Positions 26,618 through 37,196 are shown, counted from the stretch's first letter. The stretch: DNA of 64,000 nt from CAJXII01 sp965242915 (GCA_965242915.1 CBDETN010000025.1:145969-209968), one strand, 5' to 3'. Made by a program: numbers and translations. Notes: generated by a model not told the origin, from the letters alone.

Positions 26618-27979
26618 TTATTTATATTCTGTATTACCACGAATATTACTGTGGTTATTTTGTGCTATATTTATAATATTATTAGCAGGCTTTTTATAAT
26701 AAAGCTTTTTTGATAATATTGATTTTATAGATGCAACTGTAGTGGCATTAATACTCATTGCATATCCTAAAGCTAAATCAACTTCATATTTTTCATATTG
26801 TTTTGCCAATGAAAGAATGGCATTTAGTTTTCTGTATGCATATGATGGAAATTGCTCTTGTTCTAATTTCATCTTTGTAAACTCTACAGTTTGAACCCCT
26901 ATACTTTTTGCCCAGTTTAAATATCTTCCAGGATTAAACTTCGCATCTTGATATTGATGATTTTCAGGTTGGTGCTCTTTAATAGTTGAATATTCACTAT
27001 CATAATATCTTGGATGTGTGGCAATTAGCTTTGATTTATGATAAATCTCAACTGTAGATGTTGAGTATCTATTTAATCGTTTCATCACTTTTGCATTGTA
27101 TATATCAAGCAATGGAGATATAGCATCATTAAGTTCTTCAACATCAAAGAATTTTCTATGCCGAAGAACGGCTAATATCCATCTTTGAATTGCTTGAACT
27201 CCTTGTTCTGCTTTTGCTTTATCTTTTGGTTTATATGGTCTTGCTGGTTCAATTACACACCCATAATGATTTGCCATTGCTTTATAACTTTCATTTAAAA
27301 CAATCCCATCTTTATTATTTGAAATAACTGCACTTTTTAGGTTATCTGGTACTAATATTTTAGGTACTCCTCCAAAGAAGTTAAAAGCTTTTGTGTGCGA
27401 CTTTATAAAGTATTCTTGCTTTTGACTAGGTGTTGCATCTACATATGTATAACCTGATGCTCCTAATACTGCTACAAATATTTGAGCTTTTGAAATAACT
27501 CCTGTTTTACTATTATAAATAGGAACAGTAACACCACTATAATCTACAAATAATTTTTCACCATTTAAGTGTATTTGCCTCATTGATGGATTTAATTTCT
27601 TTTTATATTTATGATAATAAGTTTTAAATTAAGTGTATCCATAACCATCAGGATTCTGCTCTTTATACTCTTGCCATAACAATAGATATGTAACACCTTT
27701 TTTACGAATTTCTTTATCAATATATTCAACATCAGGTTTAGGTCTTGAAGATTGCCTGTGTAATATAGTTTGTTCAGGGAAAAGCATTTTATACATAATA
27801 TTTTCATCATGCAATAAAAAATCTTCCAGTTTATCTGGTAATATCTCAAATCTTCTACAATATTCAGCTGCAGCAGATCTAGATACACCAAGACTCTTTG
27901 CTATTCTCCTATATGAGAAATCCATTTGATACTTTAATTTTAGTATCTCTTTAATCTGTTTCATTAAAACTCTCCTCAT
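26618..27979 (-). pseudogene. istA: IstA transposase with in-frame stop (IS21-A)
   Basis: The N-terminal 116 aa have an HTH region (YRRIAKSLGVSRSAAAEY) and end at an ochre codon (27631 down to 27629) right after NPDGYGYT. The same frame then continues as FKTYYHKYKKKLNPSMRQIHL and into the rve catalytic domain (FVDYSGVTVPIY, then GGVPKILVPDN). One base change, probably CAA to TAA, accounts for the interruption. The downstream part could start at the ATG at 27583, but it lacks the DNA-binding domain. Confidence 0.85.
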
Positions 27980-28307
27980 TGATACACTCCTAATATTTTT
28001 AGAAGTGTAGTTTAATATGGAGAATATCTCAAACTTAAATTAGTTTTAATCCAGCAAATAAACTTAATTTAAACTTTCCTATCACTTTTTCAACCAAAGT
28101 GTCCAGATAAAAAGTGATACGGTGTCTTTTTGTTAACCGCTAGGGTGTCTTTTTAGAAAGTGATATGGTGTCCAGATGGGAGTGATTTTTGCAATCTAGA
28201 CCTCTTTAATATTTACTACAAGCAATTATAGTTTAAAATTGCATTAAATCACATTTAGATCTATTGTATATAAAAAATATGTCAAAATTATGTTATTTAT
28301 ATGGAAT

Positions 28308-30053
28308 TTAACAAAACTCTTTTGACGGTTTACCAAAGTAATATCCCTGAAACTCGTCTATACCTAGTTGAAAAGTGATATCAAATACCTTTTTACAGTG
28401 TATATACTCTGCTATTGTTTTGATATTAAGTTCTTTTGAAAATTGTACAATTGCTTTTACAAGTTCAAATGAATCTTTGTCTGTATCGATATTTTTTATT
28501 AACGAACCGTCAATTTTTAAGTAATCCGGTTTTAGTTTGATTATATGTGTAAAGTTTGAATATCCTGTACCAAAATCATCTATTGCAATTCGAACACCAA
28601 GAGCTTTAAACTTTTCTATAAAATCTGCCAAAATTTCAAAGTTACCTATATCTTCACTCTCAACTATTTCAAATATAATATGTTTTGCAATATTTCTGTC
28701 ACTCAATATTTTTTTTAAAAATTGTACAAGTTCCCTATTTATAATATCTTGATATGTTAAGTTTATAGAAAGATCTATCTTCTTTTTTTCAAGCAGTTTA
28801 AAAGTTTTTTTTATCACAAGGTATGAAATATTATTGTACTGTTTAGTTTTTAGTGCTATAAATAAAAATTTCGCAGGAGAAGTATTCTCATCAATAGAAT
28901 CCTCTTTGCTGATTAACCTCATCAGTGTTTCATATTTTATAATTTTTTGTTCTCGATTTACAATTGGTTGTAAGCAGGGGATAAAAAGATCTTGTTTTAC
29001 TCCTTTTTTGAGTATTTTTAGCCATTTGACCGTGTTTGCTATCTCTTCTGAGAAATCAATATTTAAATGATAAACAGAAAATCTCATATTGTTATCTTTT
29101 GCGTAGCTAAGTGCCATATCCGCCTTGCTGAGTATCTTCTCTTGTTCTACAACAATACCTGCCGTGATTGTTAATTCAATCGTTTCATTATTTTGTTTTA
29201 AAGAAAAATTAGTTGCTGCAACAAATTCAAAAAGTTCATTGATATCTTTTTCAACTTCATCAAAATCAAAAAATTCACCTGCTTCAAAAAGTACAAACTG
29301 ATCTCCTGAGATTCTATAAACCTCATATCTTCTTGTTTGAGCATATGTTTCAAGTAAATTTGTAAAACTCTTCAAGATTTCATCACCTGCATTAGTTCCA
29401 AAGAGTTCATTAACAAAGTGAAAATTATCTATATCTACTAAGATAAAAACAGGAAACTCAACATCTTTAATATCAAGATCAAGTTTGAAACGGCTTTTTA
29501 AACCTGTCAAATCATCAACATATAATTTATGCTCTAATTCTTGCGTCCTTTGTTTTACTTTTATTTCAAGCGAATTATTTAACTCTTTTAGTTCTATATT
29601 TTTATGCTGAAGCTCTTTTTGATACTGTATATTTTCTTCTTTAAGTCGTATCTTTTCAACACTTGTTGCCAACGCTTCCAAAAATTGTTCAGTTATGATT
29701 GGCTTTAACAAATATCCATCAATTCCAAGCTTAATAGTTTCTGTAAAATATCCTGATTCCCCATAAGCAGAAACTACTAAAATCTGTTGGTTCGGATTGA
29801 TTTTTTTTATTTCACTTATCATCTCAATCCCATTCATATTAGGCATATTTATATCTGCCACTACTAAATCAATATTACTGCGGTAGAGTTTATATTTATC
29901 AAGCCCGTCTACCCCGTCAAAACACTCAATAACTTTGTTAAAAGATCTTTGCAGCAGCAATGAGGTAGAATTTCTTACTTCCTCGTTATCTTCTACATAT
30001 AAGATACATATATCTTTGCCGTATTTTTTTAAATTTTTTAAAAGTTTATACAT
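28308..30053 (-). CDS. Response regulator with GGDEF and EAL domains
   Basis: This 581-aa protein has a receiver domain (residues 15-130; acidic D22, phospho-acceptor D67 in VVADINMPN, K in LLKPI), a coiled linker, a GGDEF domain and a C-terminal EAL domain. The GGDEF motif is SGDQF, so diguanylate cyclase activity is probably lost. The EAL motif is ETL, and the other catalytic residues are present (NLTYQD, EIVESE, DDFGTGYS, LKIDG, AEYI, QGYYFGKP), so it may be an active c-di-GMP phosphodiesterase. It overlaps the upstream histidine kinase gene by 8 bp, so the kinase is the likely partner. Confidence 0.9.
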   Translation of the reverse strand: MYKLLKNLKKYGKDICILYVEDNEEVRNSTSLLLQRSFNKVIECFDGVDGLDKYKLYRSNIDLVVADINMPNMNGIEMISEIKKINPNQQILVVSAYGESGYFTETIKLGIDGYLLKPIITEQFLEALATSVEKIRLKEENIQYQKELQHKNIELKELNNSLEIKVKQRTQELEHKLYVDDLTGLKSRFKLDLDIKDVEFPVFILVDIDNFHFVNELFGTNAGDEILKSFTNLLETYAQTRRYEVYRISGDQFVLFEAGEFFDFDEVEKDINELFEFVAATNFSLKQNNETIELTITAGIVVEQEKILSKADMALSYAKDNNMRFSVYHLNIDFSEEIANTVKWLKILKKGVKQDLFIPCLQPIVNREQKIIKYETLMRLISKEDSIDENTSPAKFLFIALKTKQYNNISYLVIKKTFKLLEKKKIDLSINLTYQDIINRELVQFLKKILSDRNIAKHIIFEIVESEDIGNFEILADFIEKFKALGVRIAIDDFGTGYSNFTHIIKLKPDYLKIDGSLIKNIDTDKDSFELVKAIVQFSKELNIKTIAEYIHCKKVFDITFQLGIDEFQGYYFGKPSKEFC

Positions 30054-31914
30054 TGTTTTTATTCCTAGTTATATTATTGTCATTTTCTATATTATTCATT
30101 TTTTCAATACTTTTCAATTCTATTGTAAACACTGCACCTTTACCACTGTTTGTGACACTGAGTTTACCTTTGCAGTGATCCTCGATAATAGTTTTTGACA
30201 TATATAGTCCTAACCCTGTCCCATCTTTATTTTTTTTTGTAGAAAAATATGGCATAAAAATATTATCCATAATATCTTTAGATACTCCGCCTGCATTATC
30301 ACCTATTTCAAGAAAGTAGCTTTTGTTAATTTTATAAGTTTTTAGATATATTGTCGGATTTTTAATATTGTGTTCTATAAGTGCATCTTCTGCATTTTTG
30401 ACAAGGTTCAATACTACTTGTTTTAACTCATTTGGATAAGAATTAAACATTTCATTACACTTGTAATTTTTTACAAGTTTTATATTATCATTATTAAGTG
30501 CTGAGCCTATAATCTCCAATGAACTTTCAATAATATCTTCAAGTCTGATCTTGGTTTGTTCTTTGGTATTTTTAAAAAAATCTCTAAAGTCATCTATAGT
30601 AGAAGATAGATGCTGTGAATAATCAGATATCTTTCCCAGTGATTTTTTAAAAAACTTTTCATTATAGTTACCCATCATAAGGTCAAGTTTCATTACTCCT
30701 ACTGTTGATGATATAGCAGCTAGAGGCTGTCTCCATTGGTGAGCTATCATTGATATCATCTCTCCCATTTGTGCAAGTCTGCTTTGGTGCAGCATCTGTT
30801 TCTCTTTTTGAGTATTTTTATCAACCTCTTCTCTTACTCTTTGTTCGAGTGTTTCATTTAATTCTTGTAATTTTTTTGTTTTTTCTTCTACTTTTAGTTC
30901 TAATAAATCATTTAGCTTATCCACTTTTTCTTTTAAATTGCCAAATTTTAATGACCAAATATAAGCAACTGGAAAAGATAATAAAATTATAAAGAACATA
31001 ATAAATAGCATCTTATTGATTTGTTCTTGAATTTGTTTTTGAACTTCATAAAACTTAGGCTCAAATATCATTTTAATATTTTCACCATTATCTAAATCTA
31101 TCAGTTTTGAATATAATCTTTCTCCAATATATTCATTGTTATTTAGTATCTTTTGATAACTGTCTTTAAAATGATTTTTAACAGTATATTTAGTATTTAG
31201 ATATTTACCCCAGTTGTATTTTTTTTGGGGATGTATAATAAAGTTACCATCTTTATCTATAAGATAAATATTATATAGTGATAGATTGGACATTTTATTT
31301 AAGAAATATTTCATAAATATATTGATTATAAGTATGCCGACTTGTTTATTTTTTACAAAAACAGGAATACCAACTCTCAATACCGGTTTTATCGGTTTCT
31401 CGATTTGACCATGCTCTATATTTAAATCAATTTTTGAATACCAGCTTTTTTCTTTATCATTGAGCTGAATAATCTCTTTAAAATAGTATCTATGTGATTT
31501 ATTTTGCAGTTTATTATTGGGTATTAAGATTGGGGCTGAATTATAGTCTACTCTATCTATCCTAATCTTCTCAAATCCGTTTTTATCAAGATATTTAAGC
31601 TGCATTATATCAGCAGAGGTGTTTGTAATATATGAAAACAACTCTACAATATTGGAGTCACTGTTATTACTAAGATATTGTTTAAATATTTTTGAATCTC
31701 TAATTGCAAATAATTTTTTCTCAGCATCTTTAGTATATTGGTCAAAAAAAGCTTTTTGTTCAGCAAGTTCTTTAATCACCTCTTTTTGACTTGACTTTTT
31801 TATATTTTCTTCACTAATCTTATGCATTGTAAATATTGCAACTAATACCAGTGCAATACCATATACAAAGTAACTTGATAACAGTTTGTTTTTAAATGAT
31901 AGTTTTTTTAACAT
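30046..31914 (-). CDS. Cache-domain sensor histidine kinase
   Basis: This 622-aa membrane kinase has TM1 (about residues 13-31), a periplasmic Cache-type sensor (about 40-295), TM2 (302-321), a coiled coil, a phospho-acceptor motif AHQWRQPLAA with H392, and a HATPase domain (NLVKNAEDAL, DNAGGV, GTGLGLYMSK). The HWRQPL variant is common in Campylobacterota. Its 3' end overlaps the REC-GGDEF-EAL gene, so signal flow to c-di-GMP turnover is likely. The C-terminal tail is Asn-rich (NNIENDNNITRN). The ligand is unknown. Confidence 0.92.
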   Translation of the reverse strand: MLKKLSFKNKLLSSYFVYGIALVLVAIFTMHKISEENIKKSSQKEVIKELAEQKAFFDQYTKDAEKKLFAIRDSKIFKQYLSNNSDSNIVELFSYITNTSADIMQLKYLDKNGFEKIRIDRVDYNSAPILIPNNKLQNKSHRYYFKEIIQLNDKEKSWYSKIDLNIEHGQIEKPIKPVLRVGIPVFVKNKQVGILIINIFMKYFLNKMSNLSLYNIYLIDKDGNFIIHPQKKYNWGKYLNTKYTVKNHFKDSYQKILNNNEYIGERLYSKLIDLDNGENIKMIFEPKFYEVQKQIQEQINKMLFIMFFIILLSFPVAYIWSLKFGNLKEKVDKLNDLLELKVEEKTKKLQELNETLEQRVREEVDKNTQKEKQMLHQSRLAQMGEMISMIAHQWRQPLAAISSTVGVMKLDLMMGNYNEKFFKKSLGKISDYSQHLSSTIDDFRDFFKNTKEQTKIRLEDIIESSLEIIGSALNNDNIKLVKNYKCNEMFNSYPNELKQVVLNLVKNAEDALIEHNIKNPTIYLKTYKINKSYFLEIGDNAGGVSKDIMDNIFMPYFSTKKNKDGTGLGLYMSKTIIEDHCKGKLSVTNSGKGAVFTIELKSIEKMNNIENDNNITRNKNNV

Positions 31915-32021
31915 GTTTTATATTATCAAAGTTTTATAATACTGCTAATAAAGTATTTTAACTAATTTAGCAGCAATTTTATTTTAAACTCTGCTCCTTT
32001 ATTTAGTTAATTTAAATAAAG

Positions 32022-33019
32022 CTAAATACATACTTTATTTCTACCGCTGTGTTTGGCCTTATAAAGTGCTCTATCAGCTCTTTGAATTAATGAGTGAACA
32101 CTATCTTTCTCTTCCAATACTGCAATGCCAAAACTTGCAGTAAGGTTTTTAATATGTTTGAATGTTGTATTTTCAATCACAACCCTTAGATTTTCAGCCA
32201 AATTCAAAGAACATTCAATATTTGTTTCATGACAAATTATTAAAAATTCTTCTCCACCCCATCTGCCTGCTATATCTGTTTTTCTGATATTGCTCTGCAG
32301 TATTTTGGAAAAATGTTTCAGTATCTGATCACCGACTTGGTGTCCATATGTATCATTAATAGATTTAAATTTATCAATATCAATAAATATAATACTAATA
32401 TTTGTGTTATATCTTATTGCTTTGTTAACTCCAAAATCAAGCACATCATCAAGTTGAACTCTATTATATAAACCTGTCAATTTATCTGTAACGGCAAGTT
32501 TTTCCAACTTACTGTTTTTTTGGAGTTCTTGTTTTATTTTTTGCTTAAGATTTACATTTACTTTTTCAATTCTTTTTATATTTTCCTTATGCTTCTTTTT
32601 AATTGAAATATCTTTGGCCATCTTACTGAGTATAAAAATAAATTCATTCTCTTTAGTTGGTTTTTTCATAAATTCATTAATTCCTATATCAATTAAATTT
32701 ATCAGCATTTCCGAATCACTATATGCTGAAACTATTAATATAGCCTTCTTTATTTATTTTTGTTATTGCTCTGCTCATCTCAATACCATTCATATCAGGC
32801 ATAGCGACATCACTAACCACTAAATCATAACATTGTCCGTTTTTATTGTAAAAATCCAAATATTTTTGTATTCCGTCTCGTCCGTTAACTGCTATACTGA
32901 TATCATCAAAAAATCATTCCAATAATTGTACTGTACTTTCTCTAATGTCCTTTTTGTCTTCCACATAAAGTAGTTTTATAGTTTTACTCAGCTTTAATAA
33001 TTCATTAATTTTACTTTCA
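32022..33019 (-). pseudogene. Broken REC-GGDEF diguanylate cyclase gene
   Basis: The GGDEF part (32022-32708, 228 aa) is intact, with GRWGGEEF and an RKTD inhibitory-site motif five residues before it. Upstream in the minus strand a receiver domain can be read (LLYVEDKKDIREST, VVSDVAMPDMNG). It is broken by an in-frame TGA (32916 down to 32914) and by a frameshift near 32741-32755, where NKEG should run into ILIVSAYSDSEM. No clear start codon was found. The GGDEF part could still be made from ATG 32708, but without its receiver. Confidence 0.8.
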
Positions 33020-33141
33020 ATTATTTTAGATTCCTTGCAACACTTGAGTTTTAACAGTACATTTTAAATATACTTGGAAAAGTATATCCAAACAAAATAT
33101 CCAAAAAGTTTCATTACGAATTTTTTTTAAATGGATTTATA

Positions 33142-33843
33142 TTATATAAAGGAATAGCCGACAGAGTAGATATTTTTAATTAGTTTTTGAGGGAGTTTGT
33201 CATTTAATCTTTTTAAAAGATTTTTCACATTGGTTTTGTCTGCTTCTAAAAAGAGCGACCAGATCTGTTCTATGATTATTTCATCTGAGTAGGTTAGATT
33301 TATATTTGATGTCATTAATTCAAATAATAAAATTTCATTTTTAGTAAGTACAATCTCATCTGATATATAATAAAGTTTTTTTGTTTTTTTATCCCAGTTG
33401 TAGTTTTTATTTATCTCTACAATATCCATTTTAGGTTTATATTTTTTATTTATAATTCTATAAAGTTCTTCAATAAACTGTTCCACTTCAACAGGTTTTA
33501 TCAAGTAGCCATCCACTCCGCTTTTTATCGCATTTATTAAATACTTGCTTTCGCCGTGAGCTGAAAAAACCAAAACAGGGACTTTTTTACCGGCAAAGTT
33601 ATTAATCTTATCCACCATTTTCAGACCGTCTATATTTGGCATATTTATATCAGTAAAAATAATGTCAGGTTTAAATTTAACAAATTTATCAAATCCATCT
33701 TGTCCGTCAGTTGCAGTGATAATATCATCAAAAAATCTTTCAAATAACGGTATAGTTGAAATTCTTGTTTCTTTGTTGTCCTCTACATACAGAAGCTTTA
33801 AATTTTTTACTTTTTCTTTTAGTATTTTTATATTTTTCTTCAT
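33142..33843 (-). CDS. OmpR-type response regulator
   Basis: This 233-aa protein has a receiver domain (acidic E21/D22, phospho-acceptor D65 in FTDINMPN, S in VFSAHGES, K in LIKPVE) and a C-terminal winged helix (residues about 145-233, with KNLLKRLNDKLP as recognition helix). It probably regulates genes in response to the neighbouring sensor kinase or another orphan kinase. It is separated from the broken REC-GGDEF gene by about 120 bp. Confidence 0.88.
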   Translation of the reverse strand: MKKNIKILKEKVKNLKLLYVEDNKETRISTIPLFERFFDDIITATDGQDGFDKFVKFKPDIIFTDINMPNIDGLKMVDKINNFAGKKVPVLVFSAHGESKYLINAIKSGVDGYLIKPVEVEQFIEELYRIINKKYKPKMDIVEINKNYNWDKKTKKLYYISDEIVLTKNEILLFELMTSNINLTYSDEIIIEQIWSLFLEADKTNVKNLLKRLNDKLPQKLIKNIYSVGYSFI

Positions 33844-34044
33844 ATTTTATATTTTACACTCTATTAGTATTTTAATAATAAATTCTGCACCGGTATATTT
33901 CTGATTTTTAACTTTTTTAAACCTTTTTTCATAGTTTACCTTCATAACTATATTGTATCAAATTTTGAATAATAAATGCAAAAGTATTTTTCTGTACCAA
34001 AACTATGTTACAATAATCTAAAATATTATCCAAAGAGGTTTATT

Positions 34045-36741
34045 ATGCAGCACTTAATAGGACAAAACTGGCATAGTTTAGACAATGATAAAATCATTGA
34101 CTTATTTGAAAGTGATATTGCTGATGGTTTATCACCTCTTAGCATTAAACATAGAGAAGAATTCTTTGGTAAAAATATTTTAAAAGAAAAAAAACAGATA
34201 AGTAAACTAAAAAAATTCTTTATACAATTTCACAATGCTTTGATATATATACTTTTAGGTGCATCCATAATCACCGGCTTTTTAGGTGAGTGGATAGATA
34301 GCGGAGTTATCTTTGCTGTTGTGATTATAAATGTAATAATCGGATATATCCAAGAGATAAAAGCACATGAAGCCATAGAGTCACTTAAGCAGATGATGAC
34401 TACAGAAGCTGTAGTGATACGTGATGGGAAAAAGATAAGTATATCTTCAATAGATTTAGTTCCCGGAGATATAGTTTTACTTGAATCTGGTTCAAAAGTT
34501 CCAGCAGATATGAGGCTGGTTGAATGTAAAGATTTAAAAGTTGATGAATCGATGCTGACAGGTGAATCGCTTCCTGTGTTAAAAAATATCTCGATACATC
34601 AAGAAGAGTTGATATTAAATGATCGAAAAAATATGGTTTATTCTGGTACATTTGTTAACTATGGAAGAGCAAAAGGTATAGTTGTAGCAACTGCCGAATA
34701 TACAGAATTAGGGAAAATTGCCCATCTAATAGATACTACAATATCAATGGAAACACCTCTTACAAAAAAAATATCATCTTTTAGTAAAGTTTTATTATAT
34801 GTTATATTAACACTTTCAGCCTTTACATTTATCATTGGAATGTTAAGAGATAACAGTGCGTTTGATACATTTATGGCTTCTGTTGCCCTAGCTGTTGGTG
34901 CAATTCCTGAAGGGTTGCCTGCTGCTGTTACTATCACTCTTGCTATTGGTGTTGCTCGTATGGCAAAGAAAAATGCAATTATACGAAAGCTTCCAGCTGT
35001 TGAAACTCTAGGAAGTGTTACAACAATATGTTCAGATAAAACAGGTACTTTAACACAAAATAAAATGTTCGTTACTAATATATTTTGTTCAAATAATTCA
35101 TATGAAGTAACTGGAAATGGATATGAACCAAAAGGTGACTTTTTAGAAGATAAAAAAATTATTAAATCTGTAAATGACAGTTTAAAAGAAGTTCTAAAAG
35201 TTGGTTACTTATGTAATGAATCGTATCTGGTAAACAAAGATGGACACTATAGTATAAATGGAGATCCTACGGAAGGTGCATTGATAGTTAGTGCCATAAA
35301 AGCGGGGTGTAATGAGCATATATTAAATACAACCTATCCAAGAGTTGATATCTTACCTTTTGAATCAGACAGGCAGTATATGGCAACAATAAATAAAGAT
35401 ACTTCAACAGATGAAAATCTATTGTATCTAAAAGGTTCTATTGAAAAAACATTGGATATATGTGATTTTGAACTAATAGATAATAAGATAACAGCTATTA
35501 ACAAAGATAAGATTTTAGAGCAAGCTGAAAGTTATGCAGCTAAAGGATTAAGAGTCTTGGCAATTGCTAAAAAAGTTGTAACCACTGATAATATAGAGGA
35601 TGAATTACTTAAAGATAAGTTTATTTTTTTAGGTCTTCAAGCAATGATGGATCCACCTAAAAAGGAGGCTATAGAAGCTGTTAAAGAGTCTATACAAGCT
35701 GGTATCAATATCATTATGATTACAGGAGATCATGTTCTTACTGCTTTTTCTATTGCTCAGATGATGTCTATTGTACATAAAGATGCTTTATTTGAAGATT
35801 CAGTAATGACAGGTGCCCAACTTATGAAACTTTCTGATAATCAACTTATCCAAAAAGTATCAACAGTAAAAGTTTTTGCAAGGGTTGAACCAGAACAAAA
35901 ACTGCGAATTGTAGATGCCCTTCAAGCAAGAGGTGAGGTAGTTGCCATGACGGGTGACGGGGTAAATGATGCACCGGCTCTTAAGCAGGCAGATATTGGT
36001 ATAGCTATGGGGAAAGGCGGTACAGAAGTTGCAAAAGAGGCTTCAGATATGATTTTGAGTGATGACAACTTTAGTTCTATCGCTCATGCTGTAAAAGAGG
36101 GTCGTACTGTATTTGATAATTTAATAAAATTTATCACATGGACACTTCCTACAAATTTAGGTGAGGGGCTTGTGATATTGGTAGCAATTACACTTGGGCT
36201 TACATTACCTATATTACCTGTACAGATTTTATGGATAAATATGTCAACTGCAATTTTCCTTGGTCTTATGCTTGTATTTGAAGCTGGTGAAGATAATATA
36301 ATGAAAAGAGCCCCAAGAGATCCAAGGGAATCTATATTAACAAAACATATTATTGTACAGATGTTAGTTGTTGGTTTTTATATGCTAATAGTATCTTATG
36401 GTATGTTTAACTATGCTATTTATAGTGGACATAGTATAGAGTATGCGAGAACTGTTGCTGTAAATATATTTGTTTTTGTTGAACTATTTTACCTATTTAG
36501 TTGTAAAGAGTTGGAAACATCAGTATTTAAAACCAATATTTTTAATAATAAACTTTTACTTTTAGGTGTTGCTTTAATGATTTTCTTTCAAGTTACATTT
36601 ACACATGCCCCTTTTATGAACACTTTGTTTAAAAGTGAGGGTTTAGATTTACAAACTTGGTTGCAGATTATAGTTATCTCTTTTTGTGTTCTTTTTGTAG
36701 TTGAGATTAAAAGGTTTGTTGATAAAAAATTTCAAAGGTAG
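34045..36741 (+). CDS. Type II cation-transporting P-type ATPase
   Basis: This 898-aa P-type ATPase has the actuator TGES motif, TM4 PEGLPAAVTITLAIG, phosphorylation site SDKTGTLTQNK (D331), MTGDGVNDAPAL hinge, and a C-terminal helix bundle. TM6 reads WINMSTAIFLGLMLVFE, where SERCA-type Ca pumps have an Asp. This resembles CtpF-like pumps, so the ion is uncertain. The frame opens at 33976, but AAAGAGG at 34032-34038 places the start at ATG 34045. Confidence 0.88.
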   Translation: MQHLIGQNWHSLDNDKIIDLFESDIADGLSPLSIKHREEFFGKNILKEKKQISKLKKFFIQFHNALIYILLGASIITGFLGEWIDSGVIFAVVIINVIIGYIQEIKAHEAIESLKQMMTTEAVVIRDGKKISISSIDLVPGDIVLLESGSKVPADMRLVECKDLKVDESMLTGESLPVLKNISIHQEELILNDRKNMVYSGTFVNYGRAKGIVVATAEYTELGKIAHLIDTTISMETPLTKKISSFSKVLLYVILTLSAFTFIIGMLRDNSAFDTFMASVALAVGAIPEGLPAAVTITLAIGVARMAKKNAIIRKLPAVETLGSVTTICSDKTGTLTQNKMFVTNIFCSNNSYEVTGNGYEPKGDFLEDKKIIKSVNDSLKEVLKVGYLCNESYLVNKDGHYSINGDPTEGALIVSAIKAGCNEHILNTTYPRVDILPFESDRQYMATINKDTSTDENLLYLKGSIEKTLDICDFELIDNKITAINKDKILEQAESYAAKGLRVLAIAKKVVTTDNIEDELLKDKFIFLGLQAMMDPPKKEAIEAVKESIQAGINIIMITGDHVLTAFSIAQMMSIVHKDALFEDSVMTGAQLMKLSDNQLIQKVSTVKVFARVEPEQKLRIVDALQARGEVVAMTGDGVNDAPALKQADIGIAMGKGGTEVAKEASDMILSDDNFSSIAHAVKEGRTVFDNLIKFITWTLPTNLGEGLVILVAITLGLTLPILPVQILWINMSTAIFLGLMLVFEAGEDNIMKRAPRDPRESILTKHIIVQMLVVGFYMLIVSYGMFNYAIYSGHSIEYARTVAVNIFVFVELFYLFSCKELETSVFKTNIFNNKLLLLGVALMIFFQVTFTHAPFMNTLFKSEGLDLQTWLQIIVISFCVLFVVEIKRFVDKKFQR

Positions 36742-36799
36742 GAGTATTTAAATTTATGTTCTATACTAAAAGTGTTGAAAACAGCTTAAAAGATTTAGA

Positions 36800-37189
36800 T
36801 TGTACCTTAGATGGACTAAGTCACTGAATATAAAGTTTATAAAAAATATAACTTTAAATGTGGAAAAACAAAAACTAAAGTATAAAGTGTTTTTTGAAAA
36901 GTATGGTAAATATGTATTATTTATATTTGTTTGGTTCCCTTTTTGGATGACTGGTCCAGTCATTGGTTCTATTATTGGGTATTTGATCGGAATTAGACAT
37001 TACACCACTATGTTTATAGTACTTAGCGGTACATCTTTAGCTATATTGGTATGGACATATTTTTTAAAAGAGATAATATATTTACTGCATCAAGCCAGTT
37101 CTTATGCTCCATATTTATTATTGGTTTTATTTATTGTGGTGGCAACTATTTTAAAGTTTAAAAAAAAAGATACCCTTGATAAGCACTAA
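36800..37189 (+). CDS. Small multidrug-export-like (COG2426) membrane protein
   Basis: The 129-aa reading has three hydrophobic segments and a motif (KYGKYVLFIFVWFPFWMTGP, then SIIGYLIGIRHY) that resembles the small multi-drug export protein family (PF06695). The nominal start is a TTG at 36800. A separate short ORF (36756-36827, start ATG, with GTAGGAG upstream) overlaps it in another frame. The true N-terminus is uncertain and a frameshift is possible. It lies shortly after the P-type ATPase in the same direction. Confidence 0.6.
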   Translation: MYLRWTKSLNIKFIKNITLNVEKQKLKYKVFFEKYGKYVLFIFVWFPFWMTGPVIGSIIGYLIGIRHYTTMFIVLSGTSLAILVWTYFLKEIIYLLHQASSYAPYLLLVLFIVVATILKFKKKDTLDKH

Positions 37190-37196
37190 TTTTTAG

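Larger units (their letters stand above)
25770..28186 (-). mobile_element. IS21-family element (IS21-A)
   Basis: The element carries istA and istB on the minus strand. Both ends share ATCACTC followed 7-8 bases later by GACACCATATCAC, in inverted orientation (about 25770 and 28186). Further internal repeats built on GTGTCCA lie near both ends, as in IS21 multiple end repeats. No clear target duplication was seen, so exact borders are approximate. istA has a nonsense mutation. Confidence 0.75.

Noticed and set aside
27592..27891. Minus-strand frame overlapping the IstA N-terminus
   Set aside because: The true IstA frame with an HTH is 27629-27979. This frame has no recognisable motif.
25770..28186. 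Target-site duplication for IS21-A
   Set aside because: Several border placements were tried and none gave matching flanks, so no duplication is claimed.
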